From the NCBI RefSeq assembly GCF_025153525.1, contig NZ_JANZNR010000001.1:248001-312000 (forward strand): DNA of 64,000 nucleotides. Reading direction: 5' to 3'. Positions 27,059 through 36,358 of this stretch are shown here, piece after piece. Under the pieces are notes generated by a model. The model worked only from the letters and a program-made list of their open reading frames with translations. It searched no databases and had not been told where the DNA came from. Source of the stretch: Psychroserpens sp. SPM9 (GTDB taxonomy: Bacteria; Bacteroidota; Bacteroidia; Flavobacteriales; Flavobacteriaceae). The position numbers and the translations under genes are program-made. Every line of letters starts with the position of its first letter. The first letter of the stretch is position 1.

Positions 27059-28222
27059 TTAGTAAATGGTGATTTCTTTTTCTTTAATCCTATTTTTAAT
27101 AACCCCTAGTAATAACCAAATATAAAAGAACATAAAACTTCCCGATCCTAAAATATAGCCTTCAACCACCATATGAATGGTAAAAAAGAATAGTAATGCA
27201 AAGAGCAGTTTTCCTTTATTTAAATAATCTTCTCGCTGGTATAATTTTTTAAAATAAGATATAAATAAAATAATTAGTGGTATCGCACCTAAAATCCCTA
27301 ATTGTGCAAACAAAACGCCCCAGCTTGTACCAGGTTCAATGCGTCCGTTGACGGTATTAATTTCCCCTTTGTTTGCCGAAGCAAAACCAATTCCGATCAC
27401 AGGAGATTGTTGAAATTCTTCATAACGATAGCCCCAAAGTTCACTACGTGACGCGAAATTGTCACCTTCCTCTTGAGCATATTCGTTTTTTTTATCAATA
27501 TTAGCTGTATAAACACTCCAATACGGGACCGTTGCTGCCAAAAGCAAGACCAGGAATACACCAAGTTTGATTAATTTACTAAAGCTACGTCTAAATGCTA
27601 ATACTAAAAGTACAATTGCAGAAAGCATCCCTCCAATGAGAGAACCTCGCGAACCAGAAAGCAACAACGTATATAAACAAATGAGAACTATAGCGATACA
27701 CACCAACAACACTTTTCGTTTCACCTGATCCTGACTCCCTTTCCAAACCGCCATAAGCATGACGATACTCGCTATAGGGCCTAAAAGCATGGAGTGCGAT
27801 GTGAGCCCTTGAAACATATCAGACCTGCCAATTCCTGAAAATGCGCCTGTGACATTTCCTAAAAAGGATAACACCACAACAGCGATAAGCAAAAGGTTGG
27901 TGTACTTAAAAATATAACGTCGTATTTCTGAAAGTGAATTATTAAAAAACCAGGGACTCAACAAACAAAAGATAAGCAGAAAGGAAACAAAACGCTGTTC
28001 GGCCTTAAAATAATCGGGAATAGTATTTCCAACAAGGCTAAAAATAATAGCGAGTACAAACAAAGTGATGACACCATCAAATCTTGGTTGTTCTGCTATA
28101 ATCCCTAAAACAAATACCACACCAAACACGGCATAGTAGGCTGCCATTGGTAAACCTGGAGTCACAGTAATAATATTATTCACTGCAAGAATTGCTAATA
28201 TGAGTCCGAGATATTTATACAA
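27059..28222 (-). CDS. wzy: O-antigen/exopolysaccharide polymerase (Wzy-like)
   Basis: A 387-residue integral membrane protein with about 10-11 membrane helices. In the second half it has the LLLSGSRGSLIGGM segment and a large periplasmic loop (about 235-300) containing SPVIGIGFASANKG and PGTSWGVLFAQLG, the pattern of the O-antigen ligase/polymerase superfamily. In a locus with a Wzx flippase and a Wzc co-polymerase it is the best candidate for the repeat-unit polymerase; a ligase role cannot be excluded. It overlaps the preceding glycosyltransferase by 8 bp. Confidence 0.85.
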   Translation of the reverse strand: MYKYLGLILAILAVNNIITVTPGLPMAAYYAVFGVVFVLGIIAEQPRFDGVITLFVLAIIFSLVGNTIPDYFKAEQRFVSFLLIFCLLSPWFFNNSLSEIRRYIFKYTNLLLIAVVVLSFLGNVTGAFSGIGRSDMFQGLTSHSMLLGPIASIVMLMAVWKGSQDQVKRKVLLVCIAIVLICLYTLLLSGSRGSLIGGMLSAIVLLVLAFRRSFSKLIKLGVFLVLLLAATVPYWSVYTANIDKKNEYAQEEGDNFASRSELWGYRYEEFQQSPVIGIGFASANKGEINTVNGRIEPGTSWGVLFAQLGILGAIPLIILFISYFKKLYQREDYLNKGKLLFALLFFFTIHMVVEGYILGSGSFMFFYIWLLLGVIKNRIKEKEITIY

Positions 28223-29393
28223 CAGCGATCCTATTTAAATGGTCTAAATAATCTGTAACAAGCGAATTAATATCAATTGATGTTACGAGTTTTTGAGGCG
28301 TTCGGTTGGTAATATACGAATTAATAAGAGCTGCCAATCCTTGACTATCTTTAGGTGCAATGAGCCATTTACTTTGATCGTTTTGCGGAATAAGCTCAGA
28401 AATCCCTTGGTCTTGTACAGCCATAAACGGCACACCACAAGCATATGCTTCGGTATACACACAGCCAAAAGCTTCATAATAGGATGGCATGACATATAAA
28501 TCTAAAGTATTATAAAACACATTTAATTCCTGATGTGTCACTTCATCCTGAAACGTGATATGTGATTCTAATTGATGTTGAGCCACGTAAGCCTTACAGG
28601 TTTCTAAAAGGTCGCCACTACCAATAAAATCGACTTTTAAATTGGTGATGCCTTGCTTTATAAGGTGATGTGTGGCTAAAATTAAAGTCATTTGATCTTT
28701 TAAAGGCCAGAAATTAGCGATACACCCTATCTTAAATACGCTGTTATCTTTGAGACCTTCTATAGGATAAAACTTAGTAGTATCAACCCCATTATACAGG
28801 ACATATGTTGCATTGATAGTAATCTCAGGAAATGCCGAAACACAACTTAGTGTTTTGCCGCTCACACCTAGATGTAAGTCTATTTTATTACAAATAGCAA
28901 CACCAAAGGCTTTTACCCATTTTTTATGCCAGGTTTGCTCTCTTAAAATACCATTTTCTAAACTCAACACATCAAAACCATGATGCTGTAAGGTTGTTTT
29001 AATTTTAGGGTTTTTGGCTTTCAAGCTATTGGCATACATGCCATTTTGGGTGACGTGCGCATGTACGACATCAATATTGGCAGGATTTAAACCTAATTGT
29101 TTTAGCTTTTTAAAAAAGAAAAAACGACTCAAGCCTTTAAACAGACCTGGCAATATATTTGAAGGTAAAACCACGCGTTTAAAATAGTGTACGTTGACAC
29201 CATCAAATTCATAATCTTGCTCCTTAGAAAATAAAGCTTTGGGTTTTAAAACAGTGACTTTATAAGCACTGTTATTTTCAATCGCTTTGACTTGGTCTAA
29301 CACATAAGGCCCTCTAAAATTAGCTTTAGAAGGGAAAAATGGTGTTATGACTACATAATTTTCTTTTTCAGAACAACTTAAATCCTTAGGCAT
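28215..29393 (-). CDS. Family 4 (GT-B) glycosyltransferase
   Basis: A 392-residue GT-B enzyme. The N-terminal half has the strand VVITPFFPSKANFRGPYVLDQVKAI and HAHVTQNGMYANSL. The donor half has FKIGCIANFWPLKDQMTLILATHHL and the Glu motif PSYYEAFGCVYTEAYACGVPFMA. No membrane segment is seen. It overlaps the polymerase gene by 8 bp and follows a sulfotransferase gene by 6 bp. Substrate unknown. Confidence 0.9.
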   Translation of the reverse strand: MPKDLSCSEKENYVVITPFFPSKANFRGPYVLDQVKAIENNSAYKVTVLKPKALFSKEQDYEFDGVNVHYFKRVVLPSNILPGLFKGLSRFFFFKKLKQLGLNPANIDVVHAHVTQNGMYANSLKAKNPKIKTTLQHHGFDVLSLENGILREQTWHKKWVKAFGVAICNKIDLHLGVSGKTLSCVSAFPEITINATYVLYNGVDTTKFYPIEGLKDNSVFKIGCIANFWPLKDQMTLILATHHLIKQGITNLKVDFIGSGDLLETCKAYVAQHQLESHITFQDEVTHQELNVFYNTLDLYVMPSYYEAFGCVYTEAYACGVPFMAVQDQGISELIPQNDQSKWLIAPKDSQGLAALINSYITNRTPQKLVTSIDINSLVTDYLDHLNRIAVV

Positions 29394-29399
29394 ATTTAA

Positions 29400-30083
29400 T
29401 TAAAATTTATATCCTAAATTCTCAATATCATCACGATAATAGCGCTCTACTATTTTACGTGTTTTTTTGTTATAGTATTTTTGATATGAATTATCACTTC
29501 GTGATTTATTGATATGACTAAACTCTTTAATATTAATATTTAATTTCTTGTTTAAGAAATCAATATTATCACTCATATTTTCAAGTTTCAATATTTTATC
29601 TACTAATAATTTCCCATTTCTATCTGTGATATCACTCCACATTGAGGCCGTATGCGTTGCCAAAGCTCTGTGGTGTTTATGCTCCCATTCTCTAGGCAGT
29701 TGTTCAAGAAAATATTGAAAACTTAATTTTTTATAATAATTTCTTGGGTTAGTAATTAGCTTACTAATATTTTGATAGCCATAAAAATACTTCCAGCAAG
29801 ACACCGCTCTATCATAAGGGTTTCTTACTATAACAAATTTGAACATATTGTCAAATTCTTCTGGTGTAAATAAAAACTTCTTAGCAAACAACATTCTTTT
29901 ATAATCATAGTCTCCAAGCGGAATTCTATAATTATTTAAAGCATCATTCCATTCCTCCTTAGGCAAAGCAATAAATGGTCTACAGTTATCAACTTTATCG
30001 GTTTGCACATAAGGTGGTGTAAAGGTCTTTCTAAAACTTTCACCGCCTGCTTTTTTAATATGCAACCAAAAAAAATCATTCAT
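29400..30083 (-). CDS. PAPS-dependent sulfotransferase (family 2)
   Basis: A 227-residue cytoplasmic enzyme. The 5'-phosphosulfate loop is WLHIKKAGGESF (residues 6-17) and the 3'-phosphate site is FVIVRNPYDRAVSCW (83-97). These two motifs define sulfotransferases that move sulfate from PAPS to a sugar hydroxyl. The rest is basic and aromatic. The neighbouring second sulfotransferase differs strongly in sequence, so the two probably act on different positions or sugars. The gene lies between a glycosyltransferase and that paralogue inside the operon. Confidence 0.88.
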   Translation of the reverse strand: MNDFFWLHIKKAGGESFRKTFTPPYVQTDKVDNCRPFIALPKEEWNDALNNYRIPLGDYDYKRMLFAKKFLFTPEEFDNMFKFVIVRNPYDRAVSCWKYFYGYQNISKLITNPRNYYKKLSFQYFLEQLPREWEHKHHRALATHTASMWSDITDRNGKLLVDKILKLENMSDNIDFLNKKLNINIKEFSHINKSRSDNSYQKYYNKKTRKIVERYYRDDIENLGYKF

Positions 30084-30105
30084 ATAATCTGAAACGTATT
30101 TATAT

Positions 30106-30819
30106 TTAAAATTGATAATCGAATAGTGATATATCGTCCTTATACAAACTCCTAATTTTTTCTTTCATTTCTGGAGTATATACCTCACGATAAGAAGTGT
30201 TTTTAGAATTATTTGTTTTGTTATGATGTCCTAATTCTACAGGCATTTTCAGTTTTTCTGCTATAATTTTAAAGTCTGATTCAAAATTTTCAAATTTACC
30301 AACAAAATCGACAACCAACGCCATATTTCTATCAGTAATAAATTGGTATTGGGGTTTAAAATGTATCCAATTTTCAATATTATCAGCATTTAACCAATTC
30401 ATCACAAACGATTCAAAATCGGGATAATCTATTAAAACTTCATTACAAAAAGCTTTATCCAGATGATTCATTCCTCCTTTTTTTAAAAAACTATAGGCCG
30501 AATATAAGCGGTCCCACGGATTTCTGACAAAGGTAAATTTAAAATATTTGTTATAGTCGCTCTTCCCAAAGAGTTTTAAAAAACGCTGATAAGTAGGATG
30601 TCCAAACCCATTTGCTTGCTCACCATATAAACTTTTAATAATTGAAATCCCACCAGCTTTAGGGATATGTACAAAAATACTTTGCGTGACATCAAAACGC
30701 TGGTATACGTGTCCTTCCTGATGCCTTAAGTTTTGATAGCCTCGATATTCTTGATATTCCTTTAGCTTTTCTCTGAATCGCAAAGGAACTACCGTTCTAT
30801 ATATTTTTTTTATCAGCAT
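30106..30819 (-). CDS. PAPS-dependent sulfotransferase (family 2)
   Basis: A 237-residue sulfotransferase. The PAPS-binding loop HIPKAGGIS is at 51-59, closely matching the family consensus HIPKAGGTS, and the 3'-phosphate motif FVRNPWDRLYSAY is at 97-109. It predicts sulfation of the surface glycan. The start overlaps the preceding acyltransferase by 23 bp; no later Met is in a plausible place. No signal peptide is seen, so it should act on cytoplasmic, lipid-linked intermediates. Confidence 0.9.
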   Translation of the reverse strand: MLIKKIYRTVVPLRFREKLKEYQEYRGYQNLRHQEGHVYQRFDVTQSIFVHIPKAGGISIIKSLYGEQANGFGHPTYQRFLKLFGKSDYNKYFKFTFVRNPWDRLYSAYSFLKKGGMNHLDKAFCNEVLIDYPDFESFVMNWLNADNIENWIHFKPQYQFITDRNMALVVDFVGKFENFESDFKIIAEKLKMPVELGHHNKTNNSKNTSYREVYTPEMKEKIRSLYKDDISLFDYQF

Positions 30820-31330
30820 CTCTTTCTATTGTCTTGATTTTCTTTGCTGGAACACCACCATAAATACAATAGGCATCCACATCTTTTGTCACTACTGCAC
30901 CTGCACAAATCACAGCGCCTTCACCAATCGTCACATCCTGTAATATGATAGCACCAGCACCAATCCATACTTTATCTTTAACAGTAATAGGTTTATAAAT
31001 TGTACCTCTACCCTTTATGTCGTCATGGATTAAACCATGATTTACAGTTTCAAACAATACATTAGGACCAATAGCGACATTATCTCCAATGGTTATCTTT
31101 GCATTCGGGCAAGCGAATCTGCAGGACATGTTTATAAATGTATTCTTCCCAATTGAAATATTCCCGCTTCGTCCTAAAGGCGCTATAAATATTGGAGATA
31201 ATATCATTGATTTTCCAGCAAAATTAACCCCAGCCAACTTAAGTAGTTTGTAGCGTCTTAGGTTAAAAAACCTAACCCTTGGCAAACAATTTGCCAAACT
31301 AATACATAAAATATTAAAAAACGTCCTCAT
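30797..31330 (-). CDS. Hexapeptide-repeat O-acetyltransferase
   Basis: A 177-residue left-handed beta-helix acyltransferase of the maltose/galactoside acetyltransferase group. A hydrophobic start and repeated hexapeptide triads are followed by the catalytic loop FETVNHGLIHDD, then KPITVKDKVWIGAGAIILQDVTIGEGAVICAGAVVTKDV and the closing GGVPAKKI. It probably acetylates a sugar of the repeat unit. Its start shares a base with the stop of the flippase gene, and its end overlaps the sulfotransferase start, so all three are tightly coupled. Confidence 0.9.
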   Translation of the reverse strand: MRTFFNILCISLANCLPRVRFFNLRRYKLLKLAGVNFAGKSMILSPIFIAPLGRSGNISIGKNTFINMSCRFACPNAKITIGDNVAIGPNVLFETVNHGLIHDDIKGRGTIYKPITVKDKVWIGAGAIILQDVTIGEGAVICAGAVVTKDVDAYCIYGGVPAKKIKTIERDADKKNI

Positions 31331-32829
31331 TATTTCTTTACTGATTTATTAATCAACGATTTTATAAACTGTCTATCTTCCCGAGCGCTAAAAACTAAAA
31401 ATACCATTACAAAAAACGCATAGGTAGTACAAAGTGCAAGTAACAACCAAGCAGGGCTACCAAAATTATCTAATACACCGCTTCCAAGATAATAATAACC
31501 AAAAGCCAGGACGACAAATAAAATAATCACCCTTATATAGTTTTGACTGAATGGTTGAATATTCTGATTTGTATACAACATGTAGACTGCATAAATACCT
31601 TGTAAAGTCATCATAATCATCTTTACTATTCCTATTCCAATTAAGCCATATTTTGGAATCAAAACTAAATAACCTATGATACTTAAAATAGCCAAGACTA
31701 CTGTGCTGTTTCTACTCACACGTTCTAAACCTGTCATATTGAGCATCATGCCTACCGAACCTGTACTGGTATTAATAACCTGAGCTATTAACAATAAAAT
31801 CAAAACCTGACCTCCCAGCTTAAATTCTTCACCAAACACATTTAACATAGGTTGATTAAACACTATTAAAAACACAATCAAAGGGATCGTTAATACAAAG
31901 ATATATTTACAACTGGCTTGGTAGTACTTTTTAAGTTCTTGCATGCGCTTTTCGGTATGTAATTGCGATATGATTGGTGTAAAAATGGCATTAACAGACA
32001 ATAAAACGGTAGGTACAAAAGCCGTTAAGGTTAAGGCTATAGAATAAATTCCCAAATCTGTGGTCGTTAAATAAATCGCTAACACAATTTTATCACCTTC
32101 ACTTTGAAGCAATCCAACTGTATTTATGAGTAGCATATTATTACCAAAAGTGCGTTCTTCTTTATTGATCTTACTGCTAGCCTTTAAAGATAGTTTAGGC
32201 ATTTGCTTTGGCAGTAATTTCTTAATCAACCAGAAAAACAACCCTAGAGCCACGATAGCTCCAATAATTTCGGCCCAGATATAACCACGTAACTGATACC
32301 CCATTGTGATGAGTCCTACAGCAATTGCTATTTTTAAAGGTAACCGAATAAAATGACCAATTAAGGTGCTTTTTCGAACTTCCTGTAAGCCTCTAATGGT
32401 TTGATCACAAAGAGTTATAACCGCATTGATAACAAGTAAAATTCCGAAGTAGGGTAAATAAGGTGTCAACTCCGGAGAATTTAACAACTGCACCGAAATA
32501 AACTTAGGAAAAACAACAAATATCATGGCGCTTAAAGCAGACATTACCAATGTTATTTGCAATGTTTTTCGTAAATAAGTATGCAATTGGGTATAATTTT
32601 CTTGAGCGATATACTTGGATACAAATCGCACGAGACCATTACCCAAACCTAAACTTAAAAACACAGACAGGACTGCAACAACCGTCATCCCAAGCGCATA
32701 AATACCCAGCATATCGGCGCCTAGTTTTTTTGAAATATAGATTTTAAAGAAAAAACCAATGGCTACAGAAAACAGCGTGCCTGCAAAGTAAATTCCTGCT
32801 TGTCCTGTTATTTTTTTAGCAATCGACAT
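31330..32829 (-). CDS. wzx: Wzx-type polysaccharide flippase
   Basis: A 499-residue integral membrane protein of the MATE/PST superfamily with about 14 predicted membrane helices. The amphipathic N-terminus is followed by a helix pair and DMLGIYALGMTVVAVLSVFLSLGLGNGLVRFVSKY, a typical lipid-linked oligosaccharide exporter opening. It carries completed undecaprenyl-linked repeat units to the periplasm for polymerisation by the Wzy-like protein at 27059. It overlaps both neighbours by one base. Confidence 0.92.
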   Translation of the reverse strand: MSIAKKITGQAGIYFAGTLFSVAIGFFFKIYISKKLGADMLGIYALGMTVVAVLSVFLSLGLGNGLVRFVSKYIAQENYTQLHTYLRKTLQITLVMSALSAMIFVVFPKFISVQLLNSPELTPYLPYFGILLVINAVITLCDQTIRGLQEVRKSTLIGHFIRLPLKIAIAVGLITMGYQLRGYIWAEIIGAIVALGLFFWLIKKLLPKQMPKLSLKASSKINKEERTFGNNMLLINTVGLLQSEGDKIVLAIYLTTTDLGIYSIALTLTAFVPTVLLSVNAIFTPIISQLHTEKRMQELKKYYQASCKYIFVLTIPLIVFLIVFNQPMLNVFGEEFKLGGQVLILLLIAQVINTSTGSVGMMLNMTGLERVSRNSTVVLAILSIIGYLVLIPKYGLIGIGIVKMIMMTLQGIYAVYMLYTNQNIQPFSQNYIRVIILFVVLAFGYYYLGSGVLDNFGSPAWLLLALCTTYAFFVMVFLVFSAREDRQFIKSLINKSVKK

Positions 32830-33899
32830 TAACTATGGTATAGGTTTGAGATTTCTTGTTCCCATTGTTTAATCACAATGTCCCAATCAAATTGTTTGCC
32901 CAAAGCTATGGTGTTTTTAGAATTAAGCTGTAATAATTCAGAATTTTCTTCAAGCTCTTGTATCATCTGAAACATTTGCTCTAAAGTTTCGACGACAAAA
33001 CCATTATGACGATGTTCTATCCACTCTTGAGCACCATAGTCAGCATAAACAATTGAAGGCACTCCTGCTGCAGCCGTTTCTAAGGTGACTTTAGGGAATC
33101 CTTCAGAACGTGATGGTAACAGATGCAAATCCATAGTTTTTAAAAGCGTACTTAAAGCGGTATGATCTAAAACACCATGTAGCTTTACATTAGTCAGTTG
33201 CTGTTGAGTAATATGTTTTTTAATAGCCTCTCTTTCCTGACCATCGCCTACCAAGTGAAACTGTAACTTTGGAAACGCTTTGGCAGCATCTAAAACATCA
33301 TAAACCCCTTTTCGTTCTAATAAACGACCTATATAAACAATATTCTTTAAGTCGTTTGTTCTCTTTTCTGGATTTAAAAAAGGGACCAAATCCAAGCCTA
33401 AATACAAGATCTTGTCTTCAGAAATTATTCCATGATGTTTAAAATTATAAGCTTTGAGGTAGCTTGTTATAGAATACAGTTTGTCAAACTTTTTATAATG
33501 CCTCAAAAAGGTCTTATAATTTTTATGTGTTTGTAGAGCAGATTCTAAGTTTTTATCATCTAAAATCCCTTCGACAGTACTGATACTTTTTTTATGAAAC
33601 AGGCTTAGCCAAAAAGAATTCCAGCTTACAATTTCTCCCTTTGGAAGGTAAGCAACATCACACCAAAACAGCCCTAAAAAGTAAGCCCAATATTTTAATA
33701 GCTTATGTGGTTTTCTAACTTTTATACAGTCAACACCGTCAATATCAGACACTAAAAGATTACCAGAATATAATGACATCGCTTTCACCTCAAATTGTTT
33801 TTTATCAATGTATTTCGCAATCGCTAAACAATTTAAATTTTGAGCATTGGTACTATTTATATAGGCGCCCAGAAAAAGTTTAATCTTTTTATTTTTCAT
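32829..33899 (-). CDS. Family 4 (GT-B) glycosyltransferase
   Basis: A 356-residue GT-B enzyme. The ATG at 33899 (Met-Lys-Asn-Lys-Lys-Ile-Lys) is preferred because it starts one base after the previous stop codon and fits the first strand KIKLFLGAYINS; two upstream Met codons would overlap the neighbour. The donor domain has KNIVYIGRLLERKGVYDVLDAAKAF and the Glu motif PSRSEGFPKVTLETAAAGVPSIV. It is adjacent to the flippase gene. Substrate unknown. Confidence 0.9.
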   Translation of the reverse strand: MKNKKIKLFLGAYINSTNAQNLNCLAIAKYIDKKQFEVKAMSLYSGNLLVSDIDGVDCIKVRKPHKLLKYWAYFLGLFWCDVAYLPKGEIVSWNSFWLSLFHKKSISTVEGILDDKNLESALQTHKNYKTFLRHYKKFDKLYSITSYLKAYNFKHHGIISEDKILYLGLDLVPFLNPEKRTNDLKNIVYIGRLLERKGVYDVLDAAKAFPKLQFHLVGDGQEREAIKKHITQQQLTNVKLHGVLDHTALSTLLKTMDLHLLPSRSEGFPKVTLETAAAGVPSIVYADYGAQEWIEHRHNGFVVETLEQMFQMIQELEENSELLQLNSKNTIALGKQFDWDIVIKQWEQEISNLYHS

Positions 33900-33900
33900 G

Positions 33901-35037
33901 TTATACATCTTTAGTAGCACTTACTAAATCTAAAAAACATTCCTGATTTAGAGGTTGAAAGAAACGACTGGACCATAGACGGACTAAATGACTATGTTCT
34001 AACCAGGTTTGCCTATTATTTTTATAGGTCTGCCAAAGTTCTATTAAACTATGCTCTTGTAAAATTGGGTATTTATAATCTTCTAAAAAATCTGTTTTTC
34101 CATTGGGAACACTTTCAGTATATAAAAAATAGGAAGGTATCCCATCTGCTGCTAAATCAAAGGCTGTTGTAGAATAAAAAGTGACATTGATTAGGCAATT
34201 CTCAGATTTAAATGACTCCCCATCGGCTAAAACCGAAACATAATCGAAACGTACGGACAATGGATTTAAATCAATACAATTATTATGTCTGGGATGATGT
34301 TTTAAAATTATTTTTGGCTGTTCTTCAGAATCTAAATTCTTAAATTGTTCTAACGCAAGCTTTAATTCTTCAAACATTTCATGGTTTCGTTGATCGCCTT
34401 GGTCTGGCAAAAACTGTAATGTAAAAATGATTGCATTTCGGTTATGCATTTCTGCTTTTGATGAACTTACCGATGGCGCTTTGAAATAGCCTAACGCATG
34501 TACCTTATTTTTATAATAAGAACCATCTTGATTAAATACATTAAGGAAACCTTCTCCCCAAACCGCTACTTCTTTTTCATTATAAGATATATGTAAAGGT
34601 GCTTTACCATTTTCAAAAAAACCTGGTTGCGTTTTATTAATGATGCCATGCTGATAATCTATAATTCTAGAATGAGAATTGTATCCTCTCCAAAAACCAC
34701 CCAGCGGATTACTAATTGTTATAATCGTATTAGCCTTATACTTTTTAAATGTTAATAGGCGCACCAGAACTCCTATAAATTGCTCTCTTGATTCAAAATT
34801 TTTAAAAAATAGCAATGGTAATAATTTTCTTAAAACAATAACTCTAAAAATATTAAATCTTGAAGCTTCTGGGTTTTTAGGAAAACTTGTTTTGTCATCA
34901 GGCTCCTCTAACAATAGATAATCGATATTATTATTTTGGCAGATTTTAATTAAAGGCTCAAAAAAAGGGTTCGTTCCCTTATCACTCCTATTAAAATGCT
35001 GCGGATAATAAAAAATAACTTTCTTCTTTTTAGACAT
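33901..35037 (-). CDS. Probable GT-B surface-glycan transferase; candidate nonulosonic acid transferase
   Basis: A 378-residue soluble protein with no recognised standard glycosyltransferase signature. It begins with a strand KVIFYYPQHFN and has an IIDYQHGIINKTQPGFF stretch (125-141), a His-Pro in LKHHPRH (245-251), and a late Ser-Thr-Thr in FYSTTAFDLAADGIPSYF (287-304). A His-Pro motif and a Ser/Thr-rich motif in the C-terminal half are hallmarks of bacterial sialyl- and polysialyl-transferases and KpsC/KpsS-like enzymes, which use CMP-sugars. Because the locus makes a CMP-nonulosonic acid and no other gene is an obvious transferase for it, this is the best candidate. Assignment is inference. 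Confidence 0.55.
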   Translation of the reverse strand: MSKKKKVIFYYPQHFNRSDKGTNPFFEPLIKICQNNNIDYLLLEEPDDKTSFPKNPEASRFNIFRVIVLRKLLPLLFFKNFESREQFIGVLVRLLTFKKYKANTIITISNPLGGFWRGYNSHSRIIDYQHGIINKTQPGFFENGKAPLHISYNEKEVAVWGEGFLNVFNQDGSYYKNKVHALGYFKAPSVSSSKAEMHNRNAIIFTLQFLPDQGDQRNHEMFEELKLALEQFKNLDSEEQPKIILKHHPRHNNCIDLNPLSVRFDYVSVLADGESFKSENCLINVTFYSTTAFDLAADGIPSYFLYTESVPNGKTDFLEDYKYPILQEHSLIELWQTYKNNRQTWLEHSHLVRLWSSRFFQPLNQECFLDLVSATKDV

Positions 35038-35063
35038 TAGACAAGCAACACTTTGGTTTGTAA

Positions 35064-35603
35064 TTAGATAACTTTAGCTGGATTTCCAACAGCAACCACG
35101 CCTGATGGAATTGATTTTGTAACAACAGATCCAGCTCCAACAACAGAATTTTCTCCTATTTCAACACCAGGAAGAATGGTCACATTGGCACCAACCCAAC
35201 ATCCTTTTTTTAAAAGAATAGGTTGAGAATCGGTATGTCCCTGATTAATTATAGGAATGTTAGGGTTTTCAAAGTTATGGTTACCTACGTAAAAATGAAC
35301 ACATGATCCAATGAGCACGTCATCTTCAATAGTAATTCCTGCGCCATTTTCTCTAGGATCAGCAAAAAGCATAGTTCCTGGTCGAATAACAACACGTTCG
35401 CCAATACTAATTTTTGAACAAACCACAGCATATGCACCTGGTCTAAACTCTGATGAATCGCTAAAACTTTTGAATTTCTTTTTACAAAGCTTAAGCATTG
35501 ATTTTTTAAAAAATAATTTCCAGTGCGTAAATGGGATATCAGGACCTAAACGATCTGCGCTTTTATCAAATTTTCGTTTATTAATTAAGTCTTTTAAAAG
35601 CAT
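35064..35603 (-). CDS. Hexapeptide-repeat acyltransferase
   Basis: A 179-residue left-handed beta-helix protein. The start is set at the ATG at 35603 (Met-Leu-Leu-Lys-Asp-Leu), which clears the upstream gene; a start nine codons earlier would overlap it. Family signatures: YAVVCSKISIGERVVIRPGTMLFADP, then IGSCVHFYVGNHNFENPNIPI with the catalytic His, KKGCWVGANVTILPGVEIGENSVVGAGSVVTKSI, and the terminal VAVGNPAKVI. It is probably an O-acetyltransferase for a sugar of the repeat unit or for the nonulosonic acid. It lies 11 bp downstream of the SDR gene. Confidence 0.88.
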   Translation of the reverse strand: MLLKDLINKRKFDKSADRLGPDIPFTHWKLFFKKSMLKLCKKKFKSFSDSSEFRPGAYAVVCSKISIGERVVIRPGTMLFADPRENGAGITIEDDVLIGSCVHFYVGNHNFENPNIPIINQGHTDSQPILLKKGCWVGANVTILPGVEIGENSVVGAGSVVTKSIPSGVVAVGNPAKVI

Positions 35604-35614
35604 AGTATCAAATA

Positions 35615-36358
35615 TTAAATTGCAGTCCAACCGCCATCAACAATTAAATTCTGACCTGTAATATATTGGGCGTCTTCAGACAATAAAAACGCGACAGATG
35701 GTGCGATATCTTCAGGTGTGCCCAAACGTTTCATAGGGACTTTCTTTTCATAATTTTTTACAAAAGCCTCATGTTGATGGTCAAAAATGCCACCTGGAGA
35801 AACACAATTGGTTCTAATGTTATAGCTTCCGAAGTAAGATGCCAGATAACGTGTAAAATTTATGATGCCTCCTTTTATCGCTGCATACGCAGCTGGTGAT
35901 GTACCACCTGTACCTTCATACACTGTAAAATCATTGCCTACTACGCCATAAATAGATGTGATATTGACGATAGAGCCGCTTCGTTGTTCTTTCATGTGTT
36001 CGAGTACTTTTTGACAAGTATAAAACGAACTATTCATTTGCATATCGACATTATCTTTCCAGGATTGAAATGGAATATCTTCAAATTTAGTACCCCAATC
36101 TTTAGTTCTTGGATAAGCATTATTTACTAATCCGTCAATAGTTTTATACTTATCTACCACCAAAGCAATAGCCTTATCAATAGAATCTTGATCTGTAATG
36201 TCGCAATACAGTTGAGACAAATCTTCGTTAGTCTCATGATTGATGTCCATATTAACACAAAAAGCACCTTCCGCTTTAATTCGGCTAACCATTGCTTTTC
36301 CTAATAAGCCATTACCTCCAGTAACGATGATGATTTTGTCTTGTAATCTGTTAGTCAT
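35615..36358 (-). CDS. SDR-family oxidoreductase (PtmA-like context)
   Basis: A 247-residue classical short-chain dehydrogenase. The cofactor motif TGGNGLLGKA is at 13-22, and the NNAY segment, the catalytic Ser in NITSIYG, and Tyr-x3-Lys in AYAAIKGGIINF are all intact, with the C-terminal ITGQNLIVDGGW also typical. In Campylobacter legionaminic-acid loci an SDR named PtmA sits beside ptmE and the CMP-synthetase gene; the same neighbourhood is seen here. Its substrate is unproven. It overlaps the preceding oxidoreductase gene by 8 bp. Confidence 0.85.
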   Translation of the reverse strand: MTNRLQDKIIIVTGGNGLLGKAMVSRIKAEGAFCVNMDINHETNEDLSQLYCDITDQDSIDKAIALVVDKYKTIDGLVNNAYPRTKDWGTKFEDIPFQSWKDNVDMQMNSSFYTCQKVLEHMKEQRSGSIVNITSIYGVVGNDFTVYEGTGGTSPAAYAAIKGGIINFTRYLASYFGSYNIRTNCVSPGGIFDHQHEAFVKNYEKKVPMKRLGTPEDIAPSVAFLLSEDAQYITGQNLIVDGGWTAI

